Part shown: positions 36,795-45,125 of the stretch, in pieces
Position numbering within the stretch: position 1 is the stretch's first letter
How the letters are laid out: each line of letters begins with the position of its first letter
From: Accumulibacter sp.
GTDB taxonomy: Bacteria > Pseudomonadota > Gammaproteobacteria > Burkholderiales > Rhodocyclaceae
DNA: 64,000 nucleotides
Reading direction: 5' to 3'
Assembly: GCA_024235715.1 (NCBI GenBank)
Contig: JACKLW010000005.1
Span: 1 to 64,000 of the forward strand
The notes under the pieces: model-generated
What the model was told of the DNA's origin: nothing
The model's input: only the letters and a program-made list of their open reading frames with translations
Database searches by the model: none
Made by a program: the position numbers and the translations under genes

Positions 36795-36968
36795 CTGTAT
36801 TCTCCCATCGACATTGCAGAACCCTGCGCCCGCATCAGCGTCCGGCGCCAGGCGCAGTGCGCAGCGTCCGGCAACCTGGACTGCTCACCGCCTCGCGCTC
36901 GCTCCAGGCCGACAGCGGCGATACGGTAAGATTAACAAAAGGAAGGCAGTCTGCGGGGAGCAAAGAAG

Positions 36969-37475
36969 ATGACTGACAGTGCACTGACCGATGCTGCGCG
37001 CATTCTCGACGGCAGTCCGGTTCCGACTTTCGTGATCGACGCCAGCCACGTCGTCGTCTATTGGAACGTCGCGCTGGCGCGCATGTCGGGCGTGCCGGCA
37101 GCCGAGGTGCTTGGCACACAGCAGCAGTGGCGAGCCTTCTATCCGGCTGCCCGCCCGGTGCTGGCCGACCTGGTCGTCGACGGCGCGACCGCCGATACGA
37201 TCGAGGCCTTGTATGGCGGCAAGTACCATCCCGCGGCGCATTGCCCGGGAGGCTGGGAAGCCGAGGATTTCTTCCCGACTTTCGGCGAAGACGGGCGCTG
37301 GCTGTTTTTCTCCGCCGCACCGATCCACAACACGCAAGGCAGGACGGTCGGATGCGTCGAGACCCTGCAGGACGTCAGCGGACGCAAACAGGCCGAAATT
37401 GCCCGGTGCGAAGCTGCGACAGCGATCGACGGCGGCGCAGTGTCGACCACGGGCGACACCTGTACGCGCCCCTGA
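36969..37475 (+). CDS. PAS domain protein without an output domain
   Basis: The 168-residue protein consists of one PAS domain (about 5-140), with SPVPTFVIDASHVVVYWN at the start and LFFSAAPIHNTQGRTVGCVE near the end, then a short tail. There is no kinase, GGDEF or DNA-binding part. The only cysteines are scattered and the LOV motif is absent. It precedes the Pat-type acyltransferase gene by 14 bases, so it may sense a signal for that enzyme; this is inference. Confidence 0.85.
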   Translation: MTDSALTDAARILDGSPVPTFVIDASHVVVYWNVALARMSGVPAAEVLGTQQQWRAFYPAARPVLADLVVDGATADTIEALYGGKYHPAAHCPGGWEAEDFFPTFGEDGRWLFFSAAPIHNTQGRTVGCVETLQDVSGRKQAEIARCEAATAIDGGAVSTTGDTCTRP

Positions 37476-37489
37476 CCGCACAGCGCTCG

Positions 37490-40141
37490 ATGGCACACGA
37501 CCGAACGCCGCTGCAGCCGTTTCTCGCCCCCGCCGCCACGGTCCTCTTCGGCGCCAGCGGGGAGGCCGGCAGTCCTGGCCACGGGCTGCTGCAGAATCTG
37601 CGCGGCGGCGCGCTGGCCGAACGGCTGCACATCGTCTCTCAAAAGTACAACGACATCGATGGACTCCGCTGCCACGCGTCCCTGTCGCAGATAGACGCCG
37701 CGCTGACGCTGGCGCTGATCGCCACGCCGGCGCTGAGCGTCCCGGAAATCGTCGCCGCCTGTGCCGTGCGCGGCATCCGTGCTGCGGTGGTCTTCTCCGG
37801 CGGTCTGCGCCCCGGCACCCCGGCCGGCGCAGAACTGCGCGCAATCGCGGCCAGCCACGGCATGCGCCTCTTCGGTCCGCAGGCGCTCGGCTACATCCTG
37901 CCGCATGCCGGGGTGAACGTCACGCCGATGACGCTTTCGGTTCCTCCCGGCAACCTGGCGCTGGTATCGCAATCGGCCGCCGTATGCGCCAATATCCTCG
38001 ACTGGAGCCATAACGACGAATTCGGCTTCTCGGCCATTTTTGCACCCGGCGAATCCGACGACCTGGAACTGCCCGAAATCCTCGACTATCTGGCCAGCGA
38101 CTCGAAAACGGAAAGCATCCTGCTCTACCTCGAAGGCCTGCGCGACGCACGCGGCTTCCTGAGTGCGGTGCGGGCGGCCGCGAGCATCAAGCCGGTAATT
38201 GCCGTCAAGGCCGGCAAGGGCGCCGCCTCGGCGCGCGTCGCCGAAGCGCATGGCGGCGTGCGCGTTGACCGCGACGACGCCTTCGATGCCGCGCTGAGCC
38301 GCGCCGGAGTCCTGCGTGTGCGCGCCCTCGGCGACATGTTCTCGGCTGCGCGCGCCCTGACCACACCGCGCAAACCGGGCAGCAATCGCCTGGCGATCGT
38401 CAGCAACGGCGGCGGCCCGGCGGTCATGGCCCTCGATCAGGCAGAAGAACTGGGCATCGATCTGGCGCAACTTTCCCCACACAGTGAGGAACGTCTGGGC
38501 CAACTCGTGCCGGGCAGCTGGTCGGTCGGCAACCCGGTCGACGTCATGTTCGACGCTGACCCGAAGCGTTTTGTCGACGCCATGACCACCTGCCTGGACG
38601 ACCCCGGTGTCGATGCCGTGCTGGCCATCCAGACACCCAATGCCTACGTCGACCCACTGGCCGTCGCGCAGGCGGCCATCGTCGCGGCCCGGAACGCGGA
38701 AAAGCCCGTGTTTACCTGCTGGCTGGGAGAAGTGCATGCACGCACGTCGCGGGCGGCCTTCGCCAGAACGCGCTTCCCGACCTTCCGGACGCCCGAGAAC
38801 GCGGTTTCGGCCTTCGCCTTCATGGTGAACTGGGTGCGCAACCAGGCGCTGCTGCTGGAAATGCCGGCAGCGCTCTCGTCGTACGTCGCTCCCGACGTCG
38901 GCGCCGCGCGCGCCATCATCGACCAGGCGCTCGCCGAGCAGCGGCAGACGCTGACTCTGCCTGAAGCGAAAGCCGTCCTGGCCGCCTTCCACATTCCCGT
39001 GTCACAGACGGTGATGGCACGTTCGCCGACCGAAGCCGTTCAGGTCGCCGAGCGTCTCGGCTACCCGCTGGCAATGAAGGCGGCGCTGACCGCGGGCACG
39101 CCGAAAGCAACCCGCAGCGTTCGCCTGCAACTGCGCTCGGCGCCGGAAGTGGCGCTGGCTTTCCGGGAATTTGCTGCCTCGGGCGATGCGCCCGATGGTG
39201 TGCTGATCGAGCCGCAGGTGGCCAAGCCGGACGGTCGCTGGCTGGCCATCGGCATCCGTCAGGATCGTCTCTTCGGTCCGCTGATCTCGCTCTCGGAGAG
39301 CGGCATCGCACCGGTGATCTACGACGCCCGCGCGCTCGCCCTGCCGCCTCTCAACAGGCGCCTGATCGACGCCATGCTCGACACGCCGTACGTGGCGCGG
39401 CTGCTCGGCGAACTGCCCGGGAAACCAGCGGTGGCCACGGCGCCGCTGCGCGACATCCTGCAGCGCACCTCGGAGCTGGCCAGCGAACTGCCCTGGCTGC
39501 GCAGCCTGGAGATCACCTCGCTGATTGCCGACAGCGCCGGTGCCGTTGCGGTCGATGTCAGCATCGCGATACAGCCACTGCCGGCGGAACGCGAACGCTA
39601 TGGTCACATGGCCATCTGCCCCTACCCGGCGCAGCTCGAATCGGAAGTGTTGCTCAAGGACGACAGCCGCTGCACGCTGCGCCCGGTACGCCCGGAGGAC
39701 ACCGCAGCGTTGCAGAACTTTGTGCGTCGCCTGTCGGCGCAGAGCAAGCGCCTGCGCTTCTTCGGCGCGCTCAGCGAACTGCCGCTGCACCACCTGGCGC
39801 GCTACGCACAGATCGACTACGGACGCGACATGGTCATCGTCGCCGTCAGCGAAAGCGACGGACGGGCGGTGATTCTCGGCGAAGCACGCTACTCGATACT
39901 GCTCGACGGCAAGAGCGGCGAATTCGCGGTGGTGATCGCCGACGACATGTCCGGTAGGGGCCTCGGGACGCGTCTGATGCAGCGCCTGCTCGATGCCGCG
40001 CGCGGGCAGGGCCTGTGCATCCTTCGCGGCGAGGTACTGGCCAGCAACGAAGCGACATTGCGGCTGCTCGCAGGGCTTGGCTTCATGGTCAATCTGACCG
40101 ACGACAAGAACGTCGTCGAGGCAAGCCTGCGCCTGGAGTAG
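37490..40141 (+). CDS. Pat-type protein lysine acyltransferase (acyl-CoA synthetase-like + GNAT)
   Basis: The 883-residue protein fuses an NDP-forming acyl-CoA synthetase-like region to a GNAT domain. In order: CoA-binding fold (about 10-135, FLAPAATVLFGAS), ligase/flavodoxin-like domains (140-460, NLALVSQSAA, IVSNGGGPAVMA), ATP-grasp (475-690) and GNAT (about 720-883, with the acetyl-CoA-binding DDMSGRGLGTRLMQRLLD). EAHGGVRV occupies the place of the phosphorylated His loop; whether it is active is uncertain. Salmonella Pat acetylates and shuts off Acs. The ATG at 37490 lies 14 bases after the PAS gene. Confidence 0.9.
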   Translation: MAHDRTPLQPFLAPAATVLFGASGEAGSPGHGLLQNLRGGALAERLHIVSQKYNDIDGLRCHASLSQIDAALTLALIATPALSVPEIVAACAVRGIRAAVVFSGGLRPGTPAGAELRAIAASHGMRLFGPQALGYILPHAGVNVTPMTLSVPPGNLALVSQSAAVCANILDWSHNDEFGFSAIFAPGESDDLELPEILDYLASDSKTESILLYLEGLRDARGFLSAVRAAASIKPVIAVKAGKGAASARVAEAHGGVRVDRDDAFDAALSRAGVLRVRALGDMFSAARALTTPRKPGSNRLAIVSNGGGPAVMALDQAEELGIDLAQLSPHSEERLGQLVPGSWSVGNPVDVMFDADPKRFVDAMTTCLDDPGVDAVLAIQTPNAYVDPLAVAQAAIVAARNAEKPVFTCWLGEVHARTSRAAFARTRFPTFRTPENAVSAFAFMVNWVRNQALLLEMPAALSSYVAPDVGAARAIIDQALAEQRQTLTLPEAKAVLAAFHIPVSQTVMARSPTEAVQVAERLGYPLAMKAALTAGTPKATRSVRLQLRSAPEVALAFREFAASGDAPDGVLIEPQVAKPDGRWLAIGIRQDRLFGPLISLSESGIAPVIYDARALALPPLNRRLIDAMLDTPYVARLLGELPGKPAVATAPLRDILQRTSELASELPWLRSLEITSLIADSAGAVAVDVSIAIQPLPAERERYGHMAICPYPAQLESEVLLKDDSRCTLRPVRPEDTAALQNFVRRLSAQSKRLRFFGALSELPLHHLARYAQIDYGRDMVIVAVSESDGRAVILGEARYSILLDGKSGEFAVVIADDMSGRGLGTRLMQRLLDAARGQGLCILRGEVLASNEATLRLLAGLGFMVNLTDDKNVVEASLRLE

Positions 40142-40244
40142 CGCCACCCCGCCGTCGCGAGGAAGGGCTGCCGCGCAAACTGTGGCACACTCCACCAGGC
40201 TGCCGGCGTTCGCCGGCGGACCACCGAAACGGGAGGGCAGGACG

Positions 40245-41216
40245 ATGACCAGATACGGATTTGTCGCATCGGGCGGCGGCTACCGGAGCTTCTACACCGA
40301 GGGCGTGCTGGTGTGGCTGAAGAGAAACGAGGTTCCGCTGGTACACATCAGTTCGACCAGTTCGGGCAACAACATCGTCGTCGACTACCTCTTGTGGAAC
40401 CCGCAGAGCGAGGAACTGCCGCCGGTCCTGACGCGCACGACGCGGATGAACGCGACCGACATCTTCCACATCTTCACCAACTTCCTCGGCCTGCGCCCGC
40501 AGTTGCTGCCGACCGGAACGCACCTGTTCACGGTCAACAAGGACAAGTGCCGCAAGTCGCTGCTGCTCGACGAACCCGAGCGCCGGGCACTGCTCGCCGA
40601 ACATCTCGGGAGCGTGCGCTGGGACATCCGTGCGACCAATCTCAGCAAACGCACGGGGCACTTCTTCAATGTCAACGAGATCCTGAAGACCGTCGATGAC
40701 GCCAGCCTGGATGTGTTCATGGATGCCTTCCTCGCCGGCATCACGACCATTCCCTACTTCAAGGCGATCACCATCGACGGCGACTACTTCATCGAGGGCG
40801 GTTACCTGGACAACACGCCGCTGCGCACGCTGTTCGAGGACGACGACGTCGACGAGATCATTGCCGTCGACTTCACCGACTACGATTATCACCGCGAACT
40901 CGACAAGCTTTACAGCTCGAGCACCTTCAGCCTGCCGTTCACCAGCATCGATACCCACCTGCTGGTCAGCGACATGCAGCTCTCGCTGCCAAACGCCCGG
41001 GTATTCACGCAGGCAATGCTGATCAACGACATGCTCAAGGCCATGGGCAAGAAAAGCGTCGACATCGACGGCAAGCGCTACTACGCCAAACCACTGCACG
41101 TGCTGCGCCCGAAAGACCTCGAAAGCATGACCATCTCCCTGAAGGACAGCAGCGCCCAGAAACGCTACTTCGAACTCGGCCAGGAGGAAGCGGCAACTCT
41201 TTTCGGTTCAGTCTGA
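40245..41216 (+). CDS. Patatin-like protein with a variant catalytic site
   Basis: The 323-residue protein shows the patatin fold: the oxyanion loop ASGGGYRSFYTEG (GGGYR at 10-14), a nucleophile elbow STSSG (37-41) and the acid-containing loop EGGYLDNTP (about 184-192). Two departures stand out. The first glycine of GxSxG is S37, and the catalytic aspartate of the DG(G/A) motif is glutamate, E184. It has no signal peptide. It may be a lipid hydrolase with altered chemistry or a non-enzymatic relative. A GGGAGGG site precedes the ATG at 40245, which fixes the start over 40182. Confidence 0.8.
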   Translation: MTRYGFVASGGGYRSFYTEGVLVWLKRNEVPLVHISSTSSGNNIVVDYLLWNPQSEELPPVLTRTTRMNATDIFHIFTNFLGLRPQLLPTGTHLFTVNKDKCRKSLLLDEPERRALLAEHLGSVRWDIRATNLSKRTGHFFNVNEILKTVDDASLDVFMDAFLAGITTIPYFKAITIDGDYFIEGGYLDNTPLRTLFEDDDVDEIIAVDFTDYDYHRELDKLYSSSTFSLPFTSIDTHLLVSDMQLSLPNARVFTQAMLINDMLKAMGKKSVDIDGKRYYAKPLHVLRPKDLESMTISLKDSSAQKRYFELGQEEAATLFGSV

Positions 41217-41218
41217 AC

Positions 41219-41237
41219 GGGCACCGACAAGGTGCCC
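41219..41237. terminator. Hairpin between convergent genes, possible terminator
   Basis: GGGCACC (41219-41225), a 5-base loop and GGTGCCC (41231-41237) form a perfect 7-bp stem right after the patatin-like gene and before the end of the convergent EamA gene. No T-run follows on either side, so intrinsic termination is not certain. Confidence 0.45.
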
Positions 41238-41244
41238 CGCCCGC

Positions 41245-42129
41245 TCATCGCCGGCCGCGAACCGCCAGACTGAGGCCCGACACACCGATGATCAGCATGC
41301 CGACGACGGTAGGCAGGTCGGGCAGGTGGTCGAAGACCAGCCAGCCAAGCAGGGTCGCCCAGATCAGCTGGCTGTAGAGCAGCGGCGCGAGCAGCGAGGC
41401 CGAAGTCTCGTGGAAGGCACGGATCAGCAGGAAGTGCCCGACGCCGCCATAGAGCCCGAGCGAAACGATCAGCAGGCTCTGCGCCGGCGTCGGCCAGACC
41501 CCATCCCAATAGGCCGGCAGAACGGGCAGCATCGCCAGCGTGCCGAGCAGCGCCGTGTAGAACAGCAAGCGCATCGGATGCTCGCTGGCGGCGAGCTTGC
41601 GGGTCAGGATCTGGTAGGCGGCGTAGCTCAGTGCCGCAGCCAGCGCGTAGGCCACGCCGGGACCGGACAGGCTGCCGCCCGGCCGTGCGATCAGCAGTAC
41701 GCCGAGGAAACCGGCGACCGTCGCCAGCCAGGTCCGCCAGTTCACATGCTCGCCGAGCAGCGGCGCGGCAAGCAGCGCCACCAGCAGCGGCGCCACGAAA
41801 ACCAGCGCCGTCGTTTCGGCCAGCGGCAGGGTCTTCAGCGCCAGTTGTCCGAACAGGGTGACGGCGACCAGCGTCATGCCACGCAGGCCCATCAACCACG
41901 GCCGGCGCGAGACGATGATCGTGCGCCCCATGCTCGGCGCCACCGCGACCAGCATGATCAGCAAGTGCACCAGGTATCGCGCCCAGACCAGCAGCGGCAC
42001 GGCGATGAAGGCAGTGAGGTGTTTGGCGGTGGCATCGAGGGCAGCAAAGAGAAGGAGCGCAGCAAGGAACAGCAGGGCGGCGTGCAGGCGAAGCGGCGCG
42101 CCGCCCCGGCCACCGTCGCTATCGGCCAT
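41245..42129 (-). CDS. DMT-superfamily EamA transporter
   Basis: The 294-residue protein has ten membrane helices arranged as two EamA repeats; the first ends with LVFVAPLLVALLAAPLLGEH and the second with QLIWATLLGWLVFDHLPD, the usual repeat ends. It probably exports a small metabolite such as an amino acid or nucleoside. It overlaps the nnr gene by 11 bases and is the last gene of a three-gene operon. Confidence 0.9.
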   Translation of the reverse strand: MADSDGGRGGAPLRLHAALLFLAALLLFAALDATAKHLTAFIAVPLLVWARYLVHLLIMLVAVAPSMGRTIIVSRRPWLMGLRGMTLVAVTLFGQLALKTLPLAETTALVFVAPLLVALLAAPLLGEHVNWRTWLATVAGFLGVLLIARPGGSLSGPGVAYALAAALSYAAYQILTRKLAASEHPMRLLFYTALLGTLAMLPVLPAYWDGVWPTPAQSLLIVSLGLYGGVGHFLLIRAFHETSASLLAPLLYSQLIWATLLGWLVFDHLPDLPTVVGMLIIGVSGLSLAVRGRR

Positions 42130-43630
42130 GCGCGATCCAGTGGTTGAGGCAGGTGCGCGCGCTGTCGATGATCTCGCTGGCGGTCAGCCCGACCGGCCCG
42201 TAGCCGTCGGCAACCATTTTCTCGGCGGCGGCGCCATGCAGGTGTACGCCGGCCAGCGCAGCCTCCAGCACCGGCCAGCCCTGTGCAAGGAGGGCGACGA
42301 TCATGCCGCTGAGCACGTCGCCGGTGCCCGCCGTGGCCAGCGCGGGATGGCCGGTGGTATTGATGAACCAGGATCCGTCCGGCGTGGCGACGATGGTGCC
42401 GCAGCCCTTCAGGACCACCAGCGCCTGGTAGCGCCTGGCGGCTTCGAGCGCGGCACCGGCGCGGTCTGCCTGGACCCGGGCCGTGTCGCCGGCGAGCAGG
42501 CGCGCCGCCTCGGTCGGATGCGGGGTCAGCACCGTCGCCACGCCGCGCTGGGCGCGCCCGCTCACCGCTTCCCGCAGGCGCGCCTCTCTGGCCAGCAGGT
42601 TCAGGGCGTCGGCGTCGAGCAGCAGCGGCATGTCCAGCGCACAGGCGCGCAGCAGCAACTCGCATGCTTCGTCACTGCCGCCCATCCCCGGGCCGCAGGC
42701 GAGTGCACTGAGGTCGGTGGCCAGCAGCGCCTCGGGCCGGCGAAACATCAGCTCGGGCTGCAGCGGATCGATCCCCGGTGCCTGACTGTCGATCACGCCG
42801 AGATAGACGCGACCGCTGCCCAGCTTCAGGGCCGCGCGTCCGGCCAGGAAAACGGCGCCGACCATGCTGCTCGCGGCGCCGAGCACGCCGGCGCTGCCGT
42901 AGCTGCCCTTGTGGGTGTTCCTGGCGCGCGGACGCAGCCAGGCGGCAAACAGGTCGCTGCCGATCGTACGCGCGCTGGCCGCCACCAGGCGCTCCGCGTG
43001 CAGGTCGAGTGCGGCATGGGTGATGCTGCCGCAGTACTCGGGACCATCGCCCGTGAACAAGCCGGGTTTGCCGGCGATGAAGGTGATGGTGTGCGTGGCG
43101 CGAATCGTCTCGCCACAGCGCTTTCCGGTATCCGCATCGAGGCCGCTCGGACAGTCGAGCGCCAGCATCGGGCAATGGTGACCCAGCGACAGCCCATTCG
43201 CCGCCTTGACCAGCTCGGCGTGGCGCCCGCCGACCGGACGCTGCAGACCGATGCCGAACAAGCCATCGACGATCAGCGACCAGCGCGAGCCGGAAGGAAT
43301 GGCCTGCAGCGTACTGCCGCCGTCGTCGTAGAAATCCCGATACGCGGCCGCGGCATCCTTCGGCAGGCGGCTGGCCTCGCCGAGGAAGACGACGCTCACC
43401 GCGAAGCCGCGCTGGCGCAGATGGCGGGCGGCGACGAAGGCGTCGCCGCCGTTGTTTCCCGGTCCGGCAAGGATCAGCACCGCGCCGCCTTCGAGCCGCG
43501 AGAGCGAGATGGCCAGGTCGGCAGCCGCCTCGCCGGCACGCTGCATCAGCGGTTGATCGGCGGCGGCAGCCTCGATGCGTCGCAGGTCGGCAGCGCGATA
43601 GAGCGGTTCGGATCGGATCGGAGTGGTCAT
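42119..43630 (-). CDS. nnr: Bifunctional NAD(P)HX epimerase/dehydratase
   Basis: The 503-residue protein joins a YjeF-type epimerase (about 1-215, LAGPGNNGGDAFVAARHL and DGLFGIGLQRPVGG) to an ADP-dependent dehydratase (about 220-500, VLTPHPTEAARLLAG, LKGCGTIVATPDG and NTTGHPALATAGTGDVLSG). It repairs hydrated NADH and NADPH. The ATG at 43630 is 9 bases after the deacetylase stop. Both active parts look intact. Confidence 0.95.
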   Translation of the reverse strand: MTTPIRSEPLYRAADLRRIEAAAADQPLMQRAGEAAADLAISLSRLEGGAVLILAGPGNNGGDAFVAARHLRQRGFAVSVVFLGEASRLPKDAAAAYRDFYDDGGSTLQAIPSGSRWSLIVDGLFGIGLQRPVGGRHAELVKAANGLSLGHHCPMLALDCPSGLDADTGKRCGETIRATHTITFIAGKPGLFTGDGPEYCGSITHAALDLHAERLVAASARTIGSDLFAAWLRPRARNTHKGSYGSAGVLGAASSMVGAVFLAGRAALKLGSGRVYLGVIDSQAPGIDPLQPELMFRRPEALLATDLSALACGPGMGGSDEACELLLRACALDMPLLLDADALNLLAREARLREAVSGRAQRGVATVLTPHPTEAARLLAGDTARVQADRAGAALEAARRYQALVVLKGCGTIVATPDGSWFINTTGHPALATAGTGDVLSGMIVALLAQGWPVLEAALAGVHLHGAAAEKMVADGYGPVGLTASEIIDSARTCLNHWIAHGR

Positions 43631-43639
43631 GGCCGGATA

Positions 43640-44551
43640 CTAGCCCAAAGGAGGATTGAAAACCTGTCGCGCGGTGCGCACCGTTCGGCAGTGGATGCTG
43701 ACCGTGTCGGCGATGTCGCGCGCGTAGCCACCGGCCATGCTTATGGCCACCGGGACGGCCCGCTGACGGCAGGCGGCGAGCACCATTTCGTCGCGTGCCG
43801 CGAGGCCGTCGAAGCTCAACGCCAGGCGCCCGAGGCGGTCGTCGAGGTAGGGATCGGCGCCGGCCAGGTAGATCACCAGTTCTGGCCGGGCAAGCGCGAA
43901 TACCCGTCGGAGCGCCGGCGCCAGCTGCTGCAGGTAGGCCGCATCGCCGGTGCCGTCTGGCAGTTCGATGTCCAGGTCGCTGCGCGTCTTGCGAAATGGA
44001 TAGTTGCGCGCAGCGTGCATCGAAAAGGTGAAGATGTCCGCATCGCCGGCGCAGATGCTCGCCGTGCCGTTGCCCTGATGGACGTCGAGATCGATCACCG
44101 CCACCCGCTGCACCATGCCCTCGGCCTGCAGCACGCGCGCCGCAACCGCGCTGTCGTTGAAGACGCAGAAACCCTCGCCGTGAGCGGCGTGGGCATGATG
44201 CGTGCCGCCCGCCAGATTGACCGCGCAGCCCTCGTGCAGAGCCGCCCGGCAGGCGGCAATCGTGGCCCCCGCCGAACGCCGCGAACGTTCGACCATCTCC
44301 GGGCTCCAGGGAAAGCCGATGCGCCGGATTTCGGCGGCGCTCAATTCGCCCGCGCACACCCGCGCGACGTAGGCCGGGTCGTGCGCACGACAAAGCTGTT
44401 CGGCTGTGGCCGCCACCGGGGTCTGCAGATCGCCTTCGGCGAAATCTCCCGAGGCACGCAAGCGTTCGCGCAGGCGCGCGTATTTCTCCATCGGAAAGCG
44501 GTGACCGGTGGGCAGCGGCAGGACGAAAACGTCGGTATAGAAGAGTTTCAT
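43640..44551 (-). CDS. Histone deacetylase family (class II-like) hydrolase
   Basis: The 303-residue protein has the arginase-deacetylase fold: the tandem histidines in GGTHHAHAAHGEGFCVFND, the zinc ligands in AVIDLDVHQGNGT and a third acidic ligand in AGADPYLDDRLG. Bacterial members act on acetylated polyamines, acetoin-related compounds or acetyl-lysine. It heads the operon with nnr and the EamA exporter. A Pat-type acyltransferase is encoded about 3.5 kb away, so a link to protein deacetylation is possible but unproven. Confidence 0.92.
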   Translation of the reverse strand: MKLFYTDVFVLPLPTGHRFPMEKYARLRERLRASGDFAEGDLQTPVAATAEQLCRAHDPAYVARVCAGELSAAEIRRIGFPWSPEMVERSRRSAGATIAACRAALHEGCAVNLAGGTHHAHAAHGEGFCVFNDSAVAARVLQAEGMVQRVAVIDLDVHQGNGTASICAGDADIFTFSMHAARNYPFRKTRSDLDIELPDGTGDAAYLQQLAPALRRVFALARPELVIYLAGADPYLDDRLGRLALSFDGLAARDEMVLAACRQRAVPVAISMAGGYARDIADTVSIHCRTVRTARQVFNPPLG

Positions 44552-45125
44552 GGTTTGGCCAACGAGCAGCGCAGCCCGATTCTAGCCGACCTGCAGTCGC
44601 GCTGGCAGTTGTCGCAGCGGGCCGCCGACGCTTTCCTGGTGCCCTCAGAACGTTCGGACGCCAAGCCTTTTTTTGGCGAATCGGCTTCCTGTGCAGCGGT
44701 CACACCGGGGTTGAGGCTGTACGTTGTCAGCCCGGATCGCCATAGGTCCCAAAATAACCAGTTCCGGCGAACGCCAGAGGGAGAGTCGACGACAAGCTTT
44801 CGTGTGCCCTCACTAGTCAAACCGTGTATGCGGATATCCCGTGCACAGCTTTCGGATGATCGTCAAACCAATGCAGATGGCGTCAGATCCGTTTTTTGCT
44901 GGTTCCTGGTCTGATTGGCAGGGTACGGTTTGCCCGCCTTAAGCGGCCGCAGCACCGCTGAAAATCCGTTTTGGCTCGGGCGGCAGGTGGTCTACATCGA
45001 CCGCGGGACTGATGACACACTCATCGAGACGCCGCCGGTCGGCTATAATCCCGACTCCTCGCCGAACTGTCCCGGCATCCCTTCCGAACGCAGCCTTGCC
45101 TGCCCTTCTCAGCAGCCCGCCCGCC
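44552..45125. other. Intergenic region between the deacetylase operon and purL
   Basis: The 574 bases separate divergent genes. The minus-strand frame upstream of the deacetylase shows no similarity to anything I know, and no RNA gene is visible. A perfect -10 hexamer for purL lies at 45044-45049. A purine-regulator site cannot be identified with confidence. Confidence 0.5.
45044..45049 (+). promoter_or_regulatory. Putative -10 element of the purL promoter
   Basis: TATAAT lies 76 bp before the purL ATG. The region 16-18 bp upstream has no good -35 match, so activity would depend on other contacts. Confidence 0.45.

Noticed and set aside
41858-44914. 1018-codon plus-strand open frame opposite the deacetylase-nnr-EamA genes
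   Set aside because: The minus strand encodes three clear families here; the opposite frame is a low-complexity GC artefact.
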